Source: Odoribacter sp. (GTDB lineage: Bacteria > Bacteroidota > Bacteroidia > Bacteroidales > Prolixibacteraceae). From it: a DNA stretch of 64,000 nucleotides. The notes beneath the pieces are model-generated. The model was not told where the DNA came from, did no database searches, and saw nothing but the letters and a program-made list of their open reading frames with translations. The stretch is taken from assembly GCA_013824715.1 (NCBI GenBank), contig PNOH01000001.1:62001-126000 (forward strand), written 5' to 3'. Each line of letters begins with the position of its first letter. Position 1 is the first letter of the stretch. The position numbers were made by a program, and so were the translations under genes. Below are positions 35,941 to 44,965 of the stretch, in pieces.

Positions 35941-36378
35941 ATGGAAAAATTGAAAATCGCCGTAGCAAGCGATCATGCCGGATTTGAACGGAAACAAGTT
36001 GTAATGAAATACCTTCAGGAACTGGGATTTGAATACAAAGATTTTGGCGCTTTTTCGGCTGAAAGCAGTGATTATCCCGATTTTGCACATCCGTTGGCCG
36101 AGGCTGTAAGCAAAGGCGAATTCAATGAAGGAATAACCTTTTGCGGAAGCGGAAATGGCATTAACATGACTGCCAACAAACATCAGGGAATACGTTCGGC
36201 CATTTGCTGGTTGCCCGAAATTGCCAAACTGGCCCGTAAGCACAACGATGCTAATGTTTGCGCTCTGCCGGCCCGTTATATTACCGACGAAGAAGCGATA
36301 GAAATAGTTAAAATATTTTTGACCACCGACTTTGAAGGTGGCCGCCATGTGAACAGAATTAACAAGATACCTGTATAA
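35941..36378 (+). CDS. rpiB: Ribose-5-phosphate isomerase B
   Basis: A 145-residue enzyme from the ATG at 35941 (MEKLKIAVASDHAGFERK); seven upstream codons are excluded because the start motif of the family begins here. It interconverts ribose-5-phosphate and ribulose-5-phosphate in the pentose phosphate pathway. The active-site Cys is in GITFCGSGNGINM, followed by TANKHQGIRSA; the conserved His near the N-terminus is in SDHAG. It is first in a compact run of co-directional genes; lutB starts five bases later. Confidence 0.95.
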   Translation: MEKLKIAVASDHAGFERKQVVMKYLQELGFEYKDFGAFSAESSDYPDFAHPLAEAVSKGEFNEGITFCGSGNGINMTANKHQGIRSAICWLPEIAKLARKHNDANVCALPARYITDEEAIEIVKIFLTTDFEGGRHVNRINKIPV

Positions 36379-36383
36379 ACTAA

Positions 36384-37754
36384 ATGTCGGAACAAAAGGA
36401 CATATTTCTAAAAAAATCAAATGAAATTGCATTTGACCTGAAACACCGGGCGACCATCAGATTCAACATCGCCAAATACGATATTGCTGTTGATCGTGGA
36501 ATGAAACGATATTCCAACCTGGAATTGGCAAAAACACGTGCTTCGTTTGTTAAATCTCAGGCAATTAATCATTTGTACGACCATTTACTTCAGTTTGAAA
36601 AGAATATAACTGCGAACGGCGCTACTGTTATTTGGGCCGAAAATGAAGATGAAGCCATTGATGCCGTGAAGAAAATCCTGATCAGAAACAATTCAAAATT
36701 AGTGGTTAAAAGCAAGTCAATGACCACCGAAGAAATTGAATTGAACCATCACCTTGAAGAGATTGGGGTAGAACCACTCGAAACCGATTTGGGCGAATAC
36801 ATTGTACAACTGGCAGGCGAAAAGCCATACCACATTGTAACTCCATGTATGCACAAATCGCGTCAGGATATTGCTGAACTTTTTACAGAAAAATTTAATA
36901 CCCCCGAAGGCAGTACGCCCGAATATCTGGCGGCCTGGGTCAGGCAAAAACTACGCGCAAAATTTACAACTGCTGATGTTGGAATTACGGGAGCCAATTT
37001 TCTGGTTGCCGATGTAGGCGGAATTGCATTGACCGAAAACGAAGGCAATGCACTGATGTCGGTTTCGTTCCCCAAAATACACATCGTTATTGCCGGAATC
37101 GAAAAAATTATTCCACGGATGCAGGATTTAGCTTTGATGTGGCCAATACTTGCGGCTCATGGAACAGGTCAACAGATTTCGGTTTACAATTCTTTGATCA
37201 CCGGCCCACAAAAGCCTGGAGAAACAGATGGGCCTGAAAAAATGATCGTGATTCTGTTAGACAACAAACGTTCTGAGCTTTACCAGAACGACGATCAATA
37301 TGAAGCGCTGAAATGCATCCGCTGCGGAGCATGCCTGAATGCCTGCCCGATTTACAGAAACATTGGCGGATATACTTATGATGCCACTTACAGCGGACCG
37401 ATCGGCTCAGTAATCACTCCATTTTTTAAGGGTTTAAAAGAATACAACCACCTTAGTTCGGCTTGTTCGGTTTGTGGAAAATGCACCGAAGTTTGTCCGG
37501 TAAAAATTCCGCTACATCACATGTTGCTGATTAACAGGCGCGATGCAGTGAGGGCGGGAGCTGGCGGATTTATCTGGAATTCAGGAATGAAAGGATATGA
37601 ATTTGCCTTTTCGAAACGGAGCAGACTTGATTTGCTGGGAGGAAAAACAAAAAATACTTTAGCAGTGTTAGGGGCGAATGCTTTGGGTGAGAAAAAGCTA
37701 ATACCCAAACTGGCTGGCCAATCATTTAGCAAACAATGGACAACTAAAAAATAA
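36384..37754 (+). CDS. lutB: LutB-type iron-sulfur lactate-utilisation protein
   Basis: A 456-residue protein with an N-terminal LUD-type domain (about 60-295) containing GITGANFLVADVGGIALTENEG, and two 4Fe-4S motifs near the C-terminus: CIRCGACLNACPIY and CSVCGKCTEVCPVK. In the LutABC complex it takes part in L-lactate oxidation. Here LutA and LutC are missing from the neighbourhood, so they may be elsewhere or it may serve another oxidation. It is followed after five bases by an Rrf2 regulator whose Cys residues suggest iron-sulfur sensing. Confidence 0.88.
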   Translation: MSEQKDIFLKKSNEIAFDLKHRATIRFNIAKYDIAVDRGMKRYSNLELAKTRASFVKSQAINHLYDHLLQFEKNITANGATVIWAENEDEAIDAVKKILIRNNSKLVVKSKSMTTEEIELNHHLEEIGVEPLETDLGEYIVQLAGEKPYHIVTPCMHKSRQDIAELFTEKFNTPEGSTPEYLAAWVRQKLRAKFTTADVGITGANFLVADVGGIALTENEGNALMSVSFPKIHIVIAGIEKIIPRMQDLALMWPILAAHGTGQQISVYNSLITGPQKPGETDGPEKMIVILLDNKRSELYQNDDQYEALKCIRCGACLNACPIYRNIGGYTYDATYSGPIGSVITPFFKGLKEYNHLSSACSVCGKCTEVCPVKIPLHHMLLINRRDAVRAGAGGFIWNSGMKGYEFAFSKRSRLDLLGGKTKNTLAVLGANALGEKKLIPKLAGQSFSKQWTTKK

Positions 37755-37759
37755 AACCT

Positions 37760-38203
37760 ATGCTATCGAATACATGTAAATATGCAGTAAGGGCGCTCAT
37801 TTATCTCGGGAAATTTTCTGCCGATGGTACCAGAATTGGTATTAAAAAAATTTCAAACGATCTGGCTATCCCAACCCCATTTTTAGGGAAAATTCTTCAA
37901 AATCTGGTAAAGCAAAAGATATTGGTTTCGACCAAAGGCCCCAACGGTGGATTTGGCCTGGGCAAAAAGGCCGATGAAATATCGCTTTACGACATTGTTC
38001 GTATTGTTGACGGCGAAGACTTTTTTAAGAATTGCCTGATAGGATTGCAGCCCTGCTCGCATCATGCCGAAAATGAAAAACCCTGCCCGGTTCATACCCG
38101 GTTTGGCCCCATACGCGCCCAATTACTGCAGTTTTATCAGGAAACCACCATTGAAGGAATTTTGGGCGATATGATGGGTTTCGAAGACTTGATCCGGCTA
38201 TAA
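37760..38203 (+). CDS. Rrf2-family transcriptional regulator
   Basis: A 147-residue winged-helix protein beginning MLSNTCKYAVRALIYLGKF, with the recognition region ISNDLAIPTPFLGKILQNLVKQKILVSTKGPNGGF typical of Rrf2. Three Cys in NCLIGLQPCSHHAENEKPC could hold an iron-sulfur cluster as in IscR/NsrR. Regulation of the adjacent iron-sulfur protein gene lutB or of oxidative/nitrosative response genes is a reasonable inference. It is encoded between lutB and hemW with gaps of five and six bases. Confidence 0.92.
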   Translation: MLSNTCKYAVRALIYLGKFSADGTRIGIKKISNDLAIPTPFLGKILQNLVKQKILVSTKGPNGGFGLGKKADEISLYDIVRIVDGEDFFKNCLIGLQPCSHHAENEKPCPVHTRFGPIRAQLLQFYQETTIEGILGDMMGFEDLIRL

Positions 38204-38209
38204 TTTCCC

Positions 38210-39367
38210 ATGTCCGGAATTTACATCCATATTCCTTTTTGCCGGAAACGTTGCCATTACTGCGATTTTTTTAAAACGACAGACCTGAGCCAGAAAGTCC
38301 GGTTATTGGCTGGGTTGAAAAGGGAACTGGAAAGCCGGGCTTCAGAGATGGCTTCCGAAGAAATAAATACCATTTATCTTGGCGGCGGAACCCCTTCTGT
38401 TCTTCTGATTGATGAACAGCATGATCTGCTAAAGACCATCTGTCAGAATTATTTGGTTTCGGGCGATGCGGAAATAACCCTGGAGGCCAATCCAGACGAC
38501 TTAAGCCAGACAATTTTATCAGCGTTAAAAGGGATCGGCTTCAATCGTTTAAGCATGGGAGTTCAGTCGTTTTCCGAAGCCGACCTGAAACTCATGAATC
38601 GCCGACATAGTGTTGTGCAAGCCATTCAATCGGTAAAATGGGCCAAGAAAACTGGTTTTGCGAATATCAGTATCGATCTGATTTACGGATTGCCTGATCA
38701 AACCCTGGAAGAATGGGAACGTAATGTGCGAATTGCCGTTGAACTTGATGTGCAGCATATTTCGGCCTATAACCTGACCTACCACGAAGGCACTGTTTTT
38801 TACGACCGACTCAAAAAAGGAATCCTGAAGGAGTTGCCCGACGAAATTAGCCTTCAGCAATTTGAAATACTTATCCGGATACTAAAAGAAGCCGGATTCG
38901 AGCATTACGAGATTTCGAATTTCTGCAAGCCGGGCCTGTATTCGCAGCACAATTCTTCATACTGGAAAAGTAAAAAATACCTCGGCATCGGCCCGTCAGC
39001 ACATTCGTTTGATTTTAACAGCCGCCGCTGGAATGTATCTTCCATTGAAAATTATTTGCATGGAATAGAAAACAACCAGTCGTACAGCGAAACTGAAATC
39101 CTGACCGAACAGGACCGGTACAACGATTACATCATTACCGGATTACGTACCGTTTGGGGCATCTCGGAAGAACTGATTCGGACTGAATTTTCAGCTTCAT
39201 GTCTTTTTCATTTTCTGAAAATAAGAGATAAATATTTGAATTCAGGCCACGTGAACTGCACGTCAGGAACGGTCTGTTTAAGTCCGGTAGGATTGTTTAT
39301 TTCGGATAAAATTATGGAAGACTTCATGTTCGTGTCGAATCATTCAAGCTATAAATCCATATCTTAG
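38210..39367 (+). CDS. hemW: HemW-type radical SAM protein
   Basis: A 385-residue radical SAM protein related to oxygen-independent coproporphyrinogen oxidase but shorter; the HemW group inserts or chaperones haem for respiratory enzymes. The cluster motif is CRKRCHYC near the N-terminus, followed by the family stretches IYLGGGTPSVL, LEANPDDLS, RLSMGVQSF and NISIDLIYGLPDQT. The C-terminal HemN-like domain is present (ILTEQDRYNDYIITGLRT). It is annotated in many genomes as a coproporphyrinogen oxidase, but the length and motif favour HemW. Confidence 0.93.
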   Translation: MSGIYIHIPFCRKRCHYCDFFKTTDLSQKVRLLAGLKRELESRASEMASEEINTIYLGGGTPSVLLIDEQHDLLKTICQNYLVSGDAEITLEANPDDLSQTILSALKGIGFNRLSMGVQSFSEADLKLMNRRHSVVQAIQSVKWAKKTGFANISIDLIYGLPDQTLEEWERNVRIAVELDVQHISAYNLTYHEGTVFYDRLKKGILKELPDEISLQQFEILIRILKEAGFEHYEISNFCKPGLYSQHNSSYWKSKKYLGIGPSAHSFDFNSRRWNVSSIENYLHGIENNQSYSETEILTEQDRYNDYIITGLRTVWGISEELIRTEFSASCLFHFLKIRDKYLNSGHVNCTSGTVCLSPVGLFISDKIMEDFMFVSNHSSYKSIS

Positions 39368-39390
39368 CAGCCTGAAAAATCTATATTGAA

Positions 39391-39825
39391 ATGATCGTAA
39401 AAATTGTCAATCAATCCAATAATCCGTTACCGGAATATAGTACAATACATTCTGCCGGCATGGATCTTCGTGCCAATCTGATTGCCCCCATTGTTTTAAA
39501 ACCACTTGAAAGGGCGCTTGTTCCTACCGGTTTGTTCGTCGAATTACCAGTTGGTTATGAAGCACAGATTCGCCCCAGGAGTGGCTTAGCCCTGAAAAAG
39601 GGAATTACGGTGTTGAATTCTCCGGGAACCATTGATGCTGATTATCGGGGCGAGGTAGGAATTATTCTGATCAATCTATCGAACGAAGAATTTGTCATTC
39701 AGCATGGCGAGCGGATATGCCAGATGGTGATTGCCAATCATGAACATATTGGATGGAAATCGGTTGAAGTATTGGAAGAAACTGACCGTGGAGCCGGAGG
39801 GTTCGGTCATACCGGTAAAAAGTAA
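39391..39825 (+). CDS. dut: dUTP pyrophosphatase
   Basis: A 144-residue trimeric dUTPase that keeps uracil out of DNA. All five motifs are visible: [34 protein letters not shown], and the C-terminal [11 protein letters not shown] arm. It lies in the run between hemW and the TPR lipoprotein; this order is frequent in Bacteroidota. Confidence 0.97.
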   Translation: MIVKIVNQSNNPLPEYSTIHSAGMDLRANLIAPIVLKPLERALVPTGLFVELPVGYEAQIRPRSGLALKKGITVLNSPGTIDADYRGEVGIILINLSNEEFVIQHGERICQMVIANHEHIGWKSVEVLEETDRGAGGFGHTGKK

Positions 39826-39830
39826 AACGA

Positions 39831-41585
39831 ATGAAAAACAGATATTTAGCATACATTGCTATTGTTACAATCCTGTCTTCCTCTTGCGGAACGACTAAAA
39901 AGCAGGCAATTTCTGATGTTCAGGCTAAGCCTGAAACGGAAGAAAAGAGCATTTCGGATGATGATAAAAATGAATTTGAATATACATTTATCGAAGGCCT
40001 GAAGCAAAAGATGATTGGAAATCAGCAGGCAGCCATAACACTTTTTTCGAAATGCCTCGAGATCAATCCGACTTCATCTTCAGCCATGTTCGAACTGGCC
40101 AAAATTTACAGCAGCAATGGCGACCTGACCAGTTCGTCGCTTTTACTTGAGAAGGCAATTAACATTGATCCCCAAAATAAGTGGCACAAAGTTTTGCTGG
40201 CCCAGATTTATCAGCAGGGAAAACAATATAATAAGGCAGCCGGTTTATACCAGCAGCTCTATACGATTGATCCTGAAAACCTTGAGTACCTATACATGAA
40301 TGCCTCCTTGCTTTCGTCAGCCGAAAAGTATGACCAGGCCATTGAGGTTTATAATGAGCTGGAAAAAAAGATCGGGATTAACGACCAGATTTCGGTCGAA
40401 AAACAACAAATTTACCAATCTGCCGGAAAGAAAAAAGAAGCTCAGGCCGAACTTCAGAAACTCATTGATTTTAACCCGAAAGAGCCACGCTATTATGGAT
40501 TGATGGCCGATTATTACCTTTCGGAAAAGGATGATGCAAATGCCCTTAAATACTACCTCAAAATTCTGGAAATTGATCCTGATAATGGATTTGTACTATT
40601 TTCGCTTACCTCTTTTTACCGGCAGAAGGAAGATAAAGAAAAAGCCTGGGAGTATGTCCGCAGGGGATTTCTGAATAAAATGGCTGATGTTGAAACCAAG
40701 ATTCAGTATTACCTGATGATCATGGCCGAACCGGAAAAACCGTTTTTTACCGATGATCAGGTTGATGAACTGGTGAATATTCTCGTGAAAACCAACGCAG
40801 ATGATTACCGTGTTTTTACTGTTTATGCCGAATATCTGATCAGCAAAGGAAAACTGGCTGAAGCCCGTGACCAGCTCCGTAAAGTGCTTGAAACCAACAA
40901 AGACAATTACATGATTTGGGAGCGCATGCTCATGATCAGTAACGATTTGCTCGATTTTAAAGGTATTTACACCGATGCGGAAAAAGCTCTCGAACTGTTT
41001 CCAAATCAGCCTTTGCTGTATGGTCTGAGGGCTGTTGCCTGCCTGCAGCTCGAAAAGTATTCAGAAGCGCTCGACGTCCTAAACGAAGGTGAACCGTATT
41101 TACTGGGTAATAAACCGATGAAAATTCAGTTTGATTTATACCGCGCCGAAGCCAATTACAAGTTGGATAGGGTAGAGGAGGCTTTCAAGGCTTTTGACGC
41201 TGTTATTCAACTTGATCCCGAGAATTGGCTGGCCATGAATAATTATGCCTATTATCTGTCGTTGAGAAACGAAAACCTGGAGAAAGCCGAACAATTAAGT
41301 GGCAGGGCGGTTAGGGCCAATCCCGAAAATCCGACCTATCTGGATACTTATGCCTGGGTTTTGTTTATGCGGAAAGATTATACCCTTGCACGGTTTTATA
41401 TGGATACAGCCATAAAAAACGGTGGAGATAAAAATGGAGTAATTGTTGAGCATTATGGCGACATCCTTTTTATGCTCGGGCAAAAAGAAAATGCGCTGGA
41501 GCAATGGAAAAAAGCAATGGAAACAGGCGAAGGTTCTACCTTATTAAGCGAAAAAATCAAGCAGCAGCGCTACCTCGATAAATAA
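39831..41585 (+). CDS. TPR-repeat lipoprotein
   Basis: A 584-residue protein with a lipoprotein signal (TILSSSC, Cys19) followed by about ten tetratricopeptide repeats (for example AAITLFSKCLEINPTSSSAM, ASLLLEKAINIDPQN-like and AEQLSGRAVRANPENPTY). TPR scaffolds assemble other proteins; in this phylum similar lipoproteins sit with DUF4292 and EnvC-like genes and are assumed to act in outer-membrane or cell-wall assembly, which is not proven. It is five bases after dut. Confidence 0.85.
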   Translation: MKNRYLAYIAIVTILSSSCGTTKKQAISDVQAKPETEEKSISDDDKNEFEYTFIEGLKQKMIGNQQAAITLFSKCLEINPTSSSAMFELAKIYSSNGDLTSSSLLLEKAINIDPQNKWHKVLLAQIYQQGKQYNKAAGLYQQLYTIDPENLEYLYMNASLLSSAEKYDQAIEVYNELEKKIGINDQISVEKQQIYQSAGKKKEAQAELQKLIDFNPKEPRYYGLMADYYLSEKDDANALKYYLKILEIDPDNGFVLFSLTSFYRQKEDKEKAWEYVRRGFLNKMADVETKIQYYLMIMAEPEKPFFTDDQVDELVNILVKTNADDYRVFTVYAEYLISKGKLAEARDQLRKVLETNKDNYMIWERMLMISNDLLDFKGIYTDAEKALELFPNQPLLYGLRAVACLQLEKYSEALDVLNEGEPYLLGNKPMKIQFDLYRAEANYKLDRVEEAFKAFDAVIQLDPENWLAMNNYAYYLSLRNENLEKAEQLSGRAVRANPENPTYLDTYAWVLFMRKDYTLARFYMDTAIKNGGDKNGVIVEHYGDILFMLGQKENALEQWKKAMETGEGSTLLSEKIKQQRYLDK

Positions 41586-41591
41586 AAAAAA

Positions 41592-42479
41592 GTGAGAAAA
41601 ATTACCTCGATAAAATTTTCAGTAATCGGATTTATCTGCTTGGTTATGCTCGGTCTTTCTTCCTGCAAAACAACACGTATTGCTACAACTTCAGCAGTGC
41701 GCCCGATCAATTCCGGCAAATTGTTTCGGAACATTGAGGCCAGCGCCTTCGATTACAAATATTTATCAATCAAACGAATAAACTGTCAGTTCGATAACGG
41801 AAAAGTAAGGACTTCGTTTAAAGCAAGTATTCAGGCCGAAAAAGACAAGAGGATTATCTTATTACTTAGTAAATTAAATATCCCGGTAGGCCGTCTGTGG
41901 CTTACTCCCGACAGCGTAAAATACATCAACTATCTTGAAAATACCTATTTTCTGGATGATTACAGTTACCTGAGTTCTGTAATGGATATGGATCTGGATT
42001 TTGAAACCATTCATGCAATCGTTTCAAACAATGTGCTGTCAATCTGGGATGAAAAAAGCGAAAAGGACAACCGCTATTATGATACCAAAATAGATTCCGG
42101 CATGTATGTTCTGGAATCAGTAACTAAACCTAAAGAGAGAAAAGCCAATCAGAAAAGCAGCGAAAGAAGACAAGCCCGCAAATCACAAAAAATAATTACC
42201 GATACTCCTGTCCGCCAGTCTGTTTCTATTGATCCGGAAACCTTTAAACTGCGAAAAATAAGAATGGAAGATGTCCTGAATTCACGTAACCTGAACATCG
42301 ATTTTTCTGATTTCACCAAAGTTGGTAAGCAATTGTATCCCGGTGAAATTTTTCTGCATTTTAGTAGTCCCGAAAGCAATATGGAAATGAGAATCAGGAT
42401 GGCCAATTTTTCTACAGAAAAAGAAAATGAAATTCGTTTCAAGGTACCCGAAAAATTTACACGGATAAACAGCAATTAG
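41592..42479 (+). CDS. DUF4292-like outer-membrane lipoprotein
   Basis: A 295-residue protein with a lipoprotein signal (GLSSC, Cys25). The following pattern, ASAFDYKYLSIKRINCQF, RTSFKASIQAEKDKRIILLLSKLN and GRLWLTPDSVKYINYLENTYF, matches the DUF4292 family, which resembles the LolA/LolB fold. Function is unknown; carrying lipid or lipoprotein between membranes is a guess from the fold. It begins with GTG, six bases after the TPR lipoprotein gene, and ends one base before the EnvC-like gene. Confidence 0.8.
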   Translation: MRKITSIKFSVIGFICLVMLGLSSCKTTRIATTSAVRPINSGKLFRNIEASAFDYKYLSIKRINCQFDNGKVRTSFKASIQAEKDKRIILLLSKLNIPVGRLWLTPDSVKYINYLENTYFLDDYSYLSSVMDMDLDFETIHAIVSNNVLSIWDEKSEKDNRYYDTKIDSGMYVLESVTKPKERKANQKSSERRQARKSQKIITDTPVRQSVSIDPETFKLRKIRMEDVLNSRNLNIDFSDFTKVGKQLYPGEIFLHFSSPESNMEMRIRMANFSTEKENEIRFKVPEKFTRINSN

Positions 42480-42480
42480 G

Positions 42481-43668
42481 ATGAAGATCTTTTTACTTCT
42501 ATCGGTTTTTTTACTCGTTGTGGTTCTGACGAATGGACAATCGTTAGATGAATTGCGCAAAAAAAAGGAAAAAACCAACGAGCAGATCAAATACACGACC
42601 AAACTGCTGGAAGAAGCTAAAAAGAGCGAAAAACAAACCCTGAATAAGTACAAAATATTAAACAGGCAGATTGAGCTTCGAACTAATCTGATTACCGGAA
42701 TTAACTCTGAAGTTGGTGTTTTGGGCGAGTTTATTGACCAGAATGTCTGGCTTGTTGGTTCACTGAATGCAGATTTGGAAGAATTGAAAAAGGAATATGC
42801 CAACATGATTCTGTTTGCCCAAAAAAATCAAACCAACTACAGTAAAATATTGTTCGTGCTTTCAGCAAATAGCTTCAACCAGGCTTACAAACGGATCATG
42901 TATCTGAAGCAATATACTGAATACCGGAAAAAACAATCAGAACTGATTCAATGGATCCGTGATCTGGTCCAGGTAAAAGTGGGGCGTTTGCAACAGCAGC
43001 GAACCGAGAAGGAAACTCTTCTTCAGGCCAAAAAAAGGGAAGCCGATCAGTTAAATAAGGAGAAAAAGCAGCAAGGTAAGAACCTTGCGACTTTGCAGCA
43101 AAAGCAAAAGGACATTGAAAAAAAGCTGCGCAAGCAACAAAAAATTGACACGCAGTTAAGCCACGAAATTCAGCAAATTATTGATGAAGAAGTCAATAAG
43201 GCAAAAAAGAGCGGAAAAACAGGATTTGAAATGACCCCGGAACAAAAATTGGTTTCAGGTCAGTTTGAACAGAACAAACGACGCATCCCCTGGCCGGTTG
43301 ACCGGGGCGTGATTACCGACCATTTCGGTATTCACGAACATCCGGTGCTGAAAAATATTCAGGTCAAAAACAACGGGGTTGATATTTCTACGGCTCAGGG
43401 AACCAACGCGCGTTCGGTTTTTGCCGGTGAAGTAAGCCGGGTGTTTGTCGTTTCAGGAGGAAATTATGCCGTGATAATCCGTCACGGAAAATACCTTTCC
43501 GTTTATTCCAACCTGGTCAATGTTCAGGTGAAATCGGGCGATAAAGTTTCGGTAAAACAAACCATTGGAACCATTGGTACCGATGGCGATGATGATAAAA
43601 CCGTGCTTAAATTCCAGATTTGGAACGAAAATGTCAAACTTAATCCGGAAGACTGGATTGCGAGGTAA
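42481..43668 (+). CDS. EnvC-like murein hydrolase activator (degenerate LytM/M23 domain)
   Basis: A 395-residue protein with a signal peptide (FLLVVVLTNGQ), a long coiled coil (about 25-250, Lys/Glu/Gln-rich), and a C-terminal LytM/M23 domain. In that domain the first metal site HxxxD reads NNGVD (His replaced by Asn) and the terminal HxH reads VLKFQ, so zinc binding should be lost. This is the EnvC pattern: an activator of cell-wall amidases at the division site instead of an active peptidase. Its 3' end overlaps the convergent mcrC by 29 bases. Confidence 0.88.
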   Translation: MKIFLLLSVFLLVVVLTNGQSLDELRKKKEKTNEQIKYTTKLLEEAKKSEKQTLNKYKILNRQIELRTNLITGINSEVGVLGEFIDQNVWLVGSLNADLEELKKEYANMILFAQKNQTNYSKILFVLSANSFNQAYKRIMYLKQYTEYRKKQSELIQWIRDLVQVKVGRLQQQRTEKETLLQAKKREADQLNKEKKQQGKNLATLQQKQKDIEKKLRKQQKIDTQLSHEIQQIIDEEVNKAKKSGKTGFEMTPEQKLVSGQFEQNKRRIPWPVDRGVITDHFGIHEHPVLKNIQVKNNGVDISTAQGTNARSVFAGEVSRVFVVSGGNYAVIIRHGKYLSVYSNLVNVQVKSGDKVSVKQTIGTIGTDGDDDKTVLKFQIWNENVKLNPEDWIAR

Positions 43669-44965
43669 GGTGACTGTTAGTAATATCTTCAAAGCTCCAG
43701 GGAATGCACCTTAGTTTCATTCCAGAATTACCTTCAGTACTTCCTCCAAAATCAAATGGTATTAGTTTGGTGAATGATTTACTGAACGGATAAATCAAAA
43801 TCAAATTTGAAACACCATATTTCTTGCCGTAAGCAAAAAGCTGGTACATGTCGGCCTGACTGATTTCGTAATTGTTGCGGGGTTTGTTTTCGTCAATAAT
43901 TTTCCATTTGGTATCGGCAACAATAGTTTCAGTATCGGTTTCAATAACCATGTCGGGGCGTATATGAAAACGCTTTTCTTCGTTGTAGTTGAGGTCGGTA
44001 ACCAAATGGTGTTTGCGCTCCTGCAACGAGATGTTCCACTCTGGATGCTGTTGTTTAAGTTTATATACTACATACGATTCGAACAATACTTCCATCGGGA
44101 ATAGGATGGCCGTATTCAAATGCTTTCCTTTATAGCTGGTGAATGATTGACCCAACAAAAAAACCTTCGCCCAGCGCAAGGCCATGTCGTAATGTGTGAA
44201 CAGCCGATTGTTACCATTGATTTGGATAAGGTCGTGATCTAGATTTGAACAAATGGAAACATCATCAAACAGATGGATGAAACCATTAATCAAGCTAATA
44301 TTTTTTGATGAGCGGCTTTTCGACTTCAGGTAAATCAGAGTGGCTTTCAGTATGCGATTTTGAGGAATGTCGGTTTTGAATTCGTCAAATTGTACAAAGA
44401 ACTGTTCACGGTGTGCCGCATTGTATTTGATGTTTTCATTGAATTGAAGTTTTCCTTTCAGAAAGAGTTGATTCTCGCTTTGGGTCGAATAGTAATGCTT
44501 GATACCGCGCTTGACCAACTTTTCTATTTCATCGAGAAACACAGTGATGAAAATTTCAATCAATGGCATTTTGCTAGTGTGCAAATGAGCCTGATCGATG
44601 CAACGGAAAGGTGAATTTCGCAATGTACGGAGCATTTGCAACAACACCGATTTTGCATAAGACACTTCCGAACCATCGTTTTTTTCAGTTGCCCGATAAA
44701 TTTTTGGCAGTATTTCAATCACTGTTCCCCGCCGGGTTTCAATGATGCCAACATGGTTTTTTACCCGAATAAAATCTTTTCCTTTTTTTCGATGGAATGA
44801 AAAAATCGGGTCGATGTCGTTGTTTTCGGTGACAAAACCTTTTAGGCTTTGAAACGAACGGTCATCGAGAAAAATTTCATCAAACGAATCAACCGGATTT
44901 TCTGGTTTTAAATCTTTTCCATTCCAGATGGTTCCAAACTCAGCAATATGTTTTACTTTGCTCAT
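43640..44965 (-). CDS. mcrC: McrC nuclease subunit
   Basis: A 441-residue protein of the McrBC restriction system. The N-terminal barrel includes HVGIIETRRGTVIEILPKI, and the PD-(D/E)xK nuclease site is near residues 332-348 (RPDMVIE ... VADTKWK). McrC cuts DNA after the McrB GTPase has translocated to it. Its ATG overlaps the McrB stop (ATGA, 44962-44965), so production is coupled. The 3' end overlaps the EnvC-like gene. Confidence 0.93.
   Translation of the reverse strand: MSKVKHIAEFGTIWNGKDLKPENPVDSFDEIFLDDRSFQSLKGFVTENNDIDPIFSFHRKKGKDFIRVKNHVGIIETRRGTVIEILPKIYRATEKNDGSEVSYAKSVLLQMLRTLRNSPFRCIDQAHLHTSKMPLIEIFITVFLDEIEKLVKRGIKHYYSTQSENQLFLKGKLQFNENIKYNAAHREQFFVQFDEFKTDIPQNRILKATLIYLKSKSRSSKNISLINGFIHLFDDVSICSNLDHDLIQINGNNRLFTHYDMALRWAKVFLLGQSFTSYKGKHLNTAILFPMEVLFESYVVYKLKQQHPEWNISLQERKHHLVTDLNYNEEKRFHIRPDMVIETDTETIVADTKWKIIDENKPRNNYEISQADMYQLFAYGKKYGVSNLILIYPFSKSFTKLIPFDFGGSTEGNSGMKLRCIPWSFEDITNSHLTSQSSLPD

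Noticed and set aside
39248-39256. CACGTG word as a second parS site
   Set aside because: It lies in the hemW coding sequence and the flanks (GGC...AAC) do not extend the palindrome.
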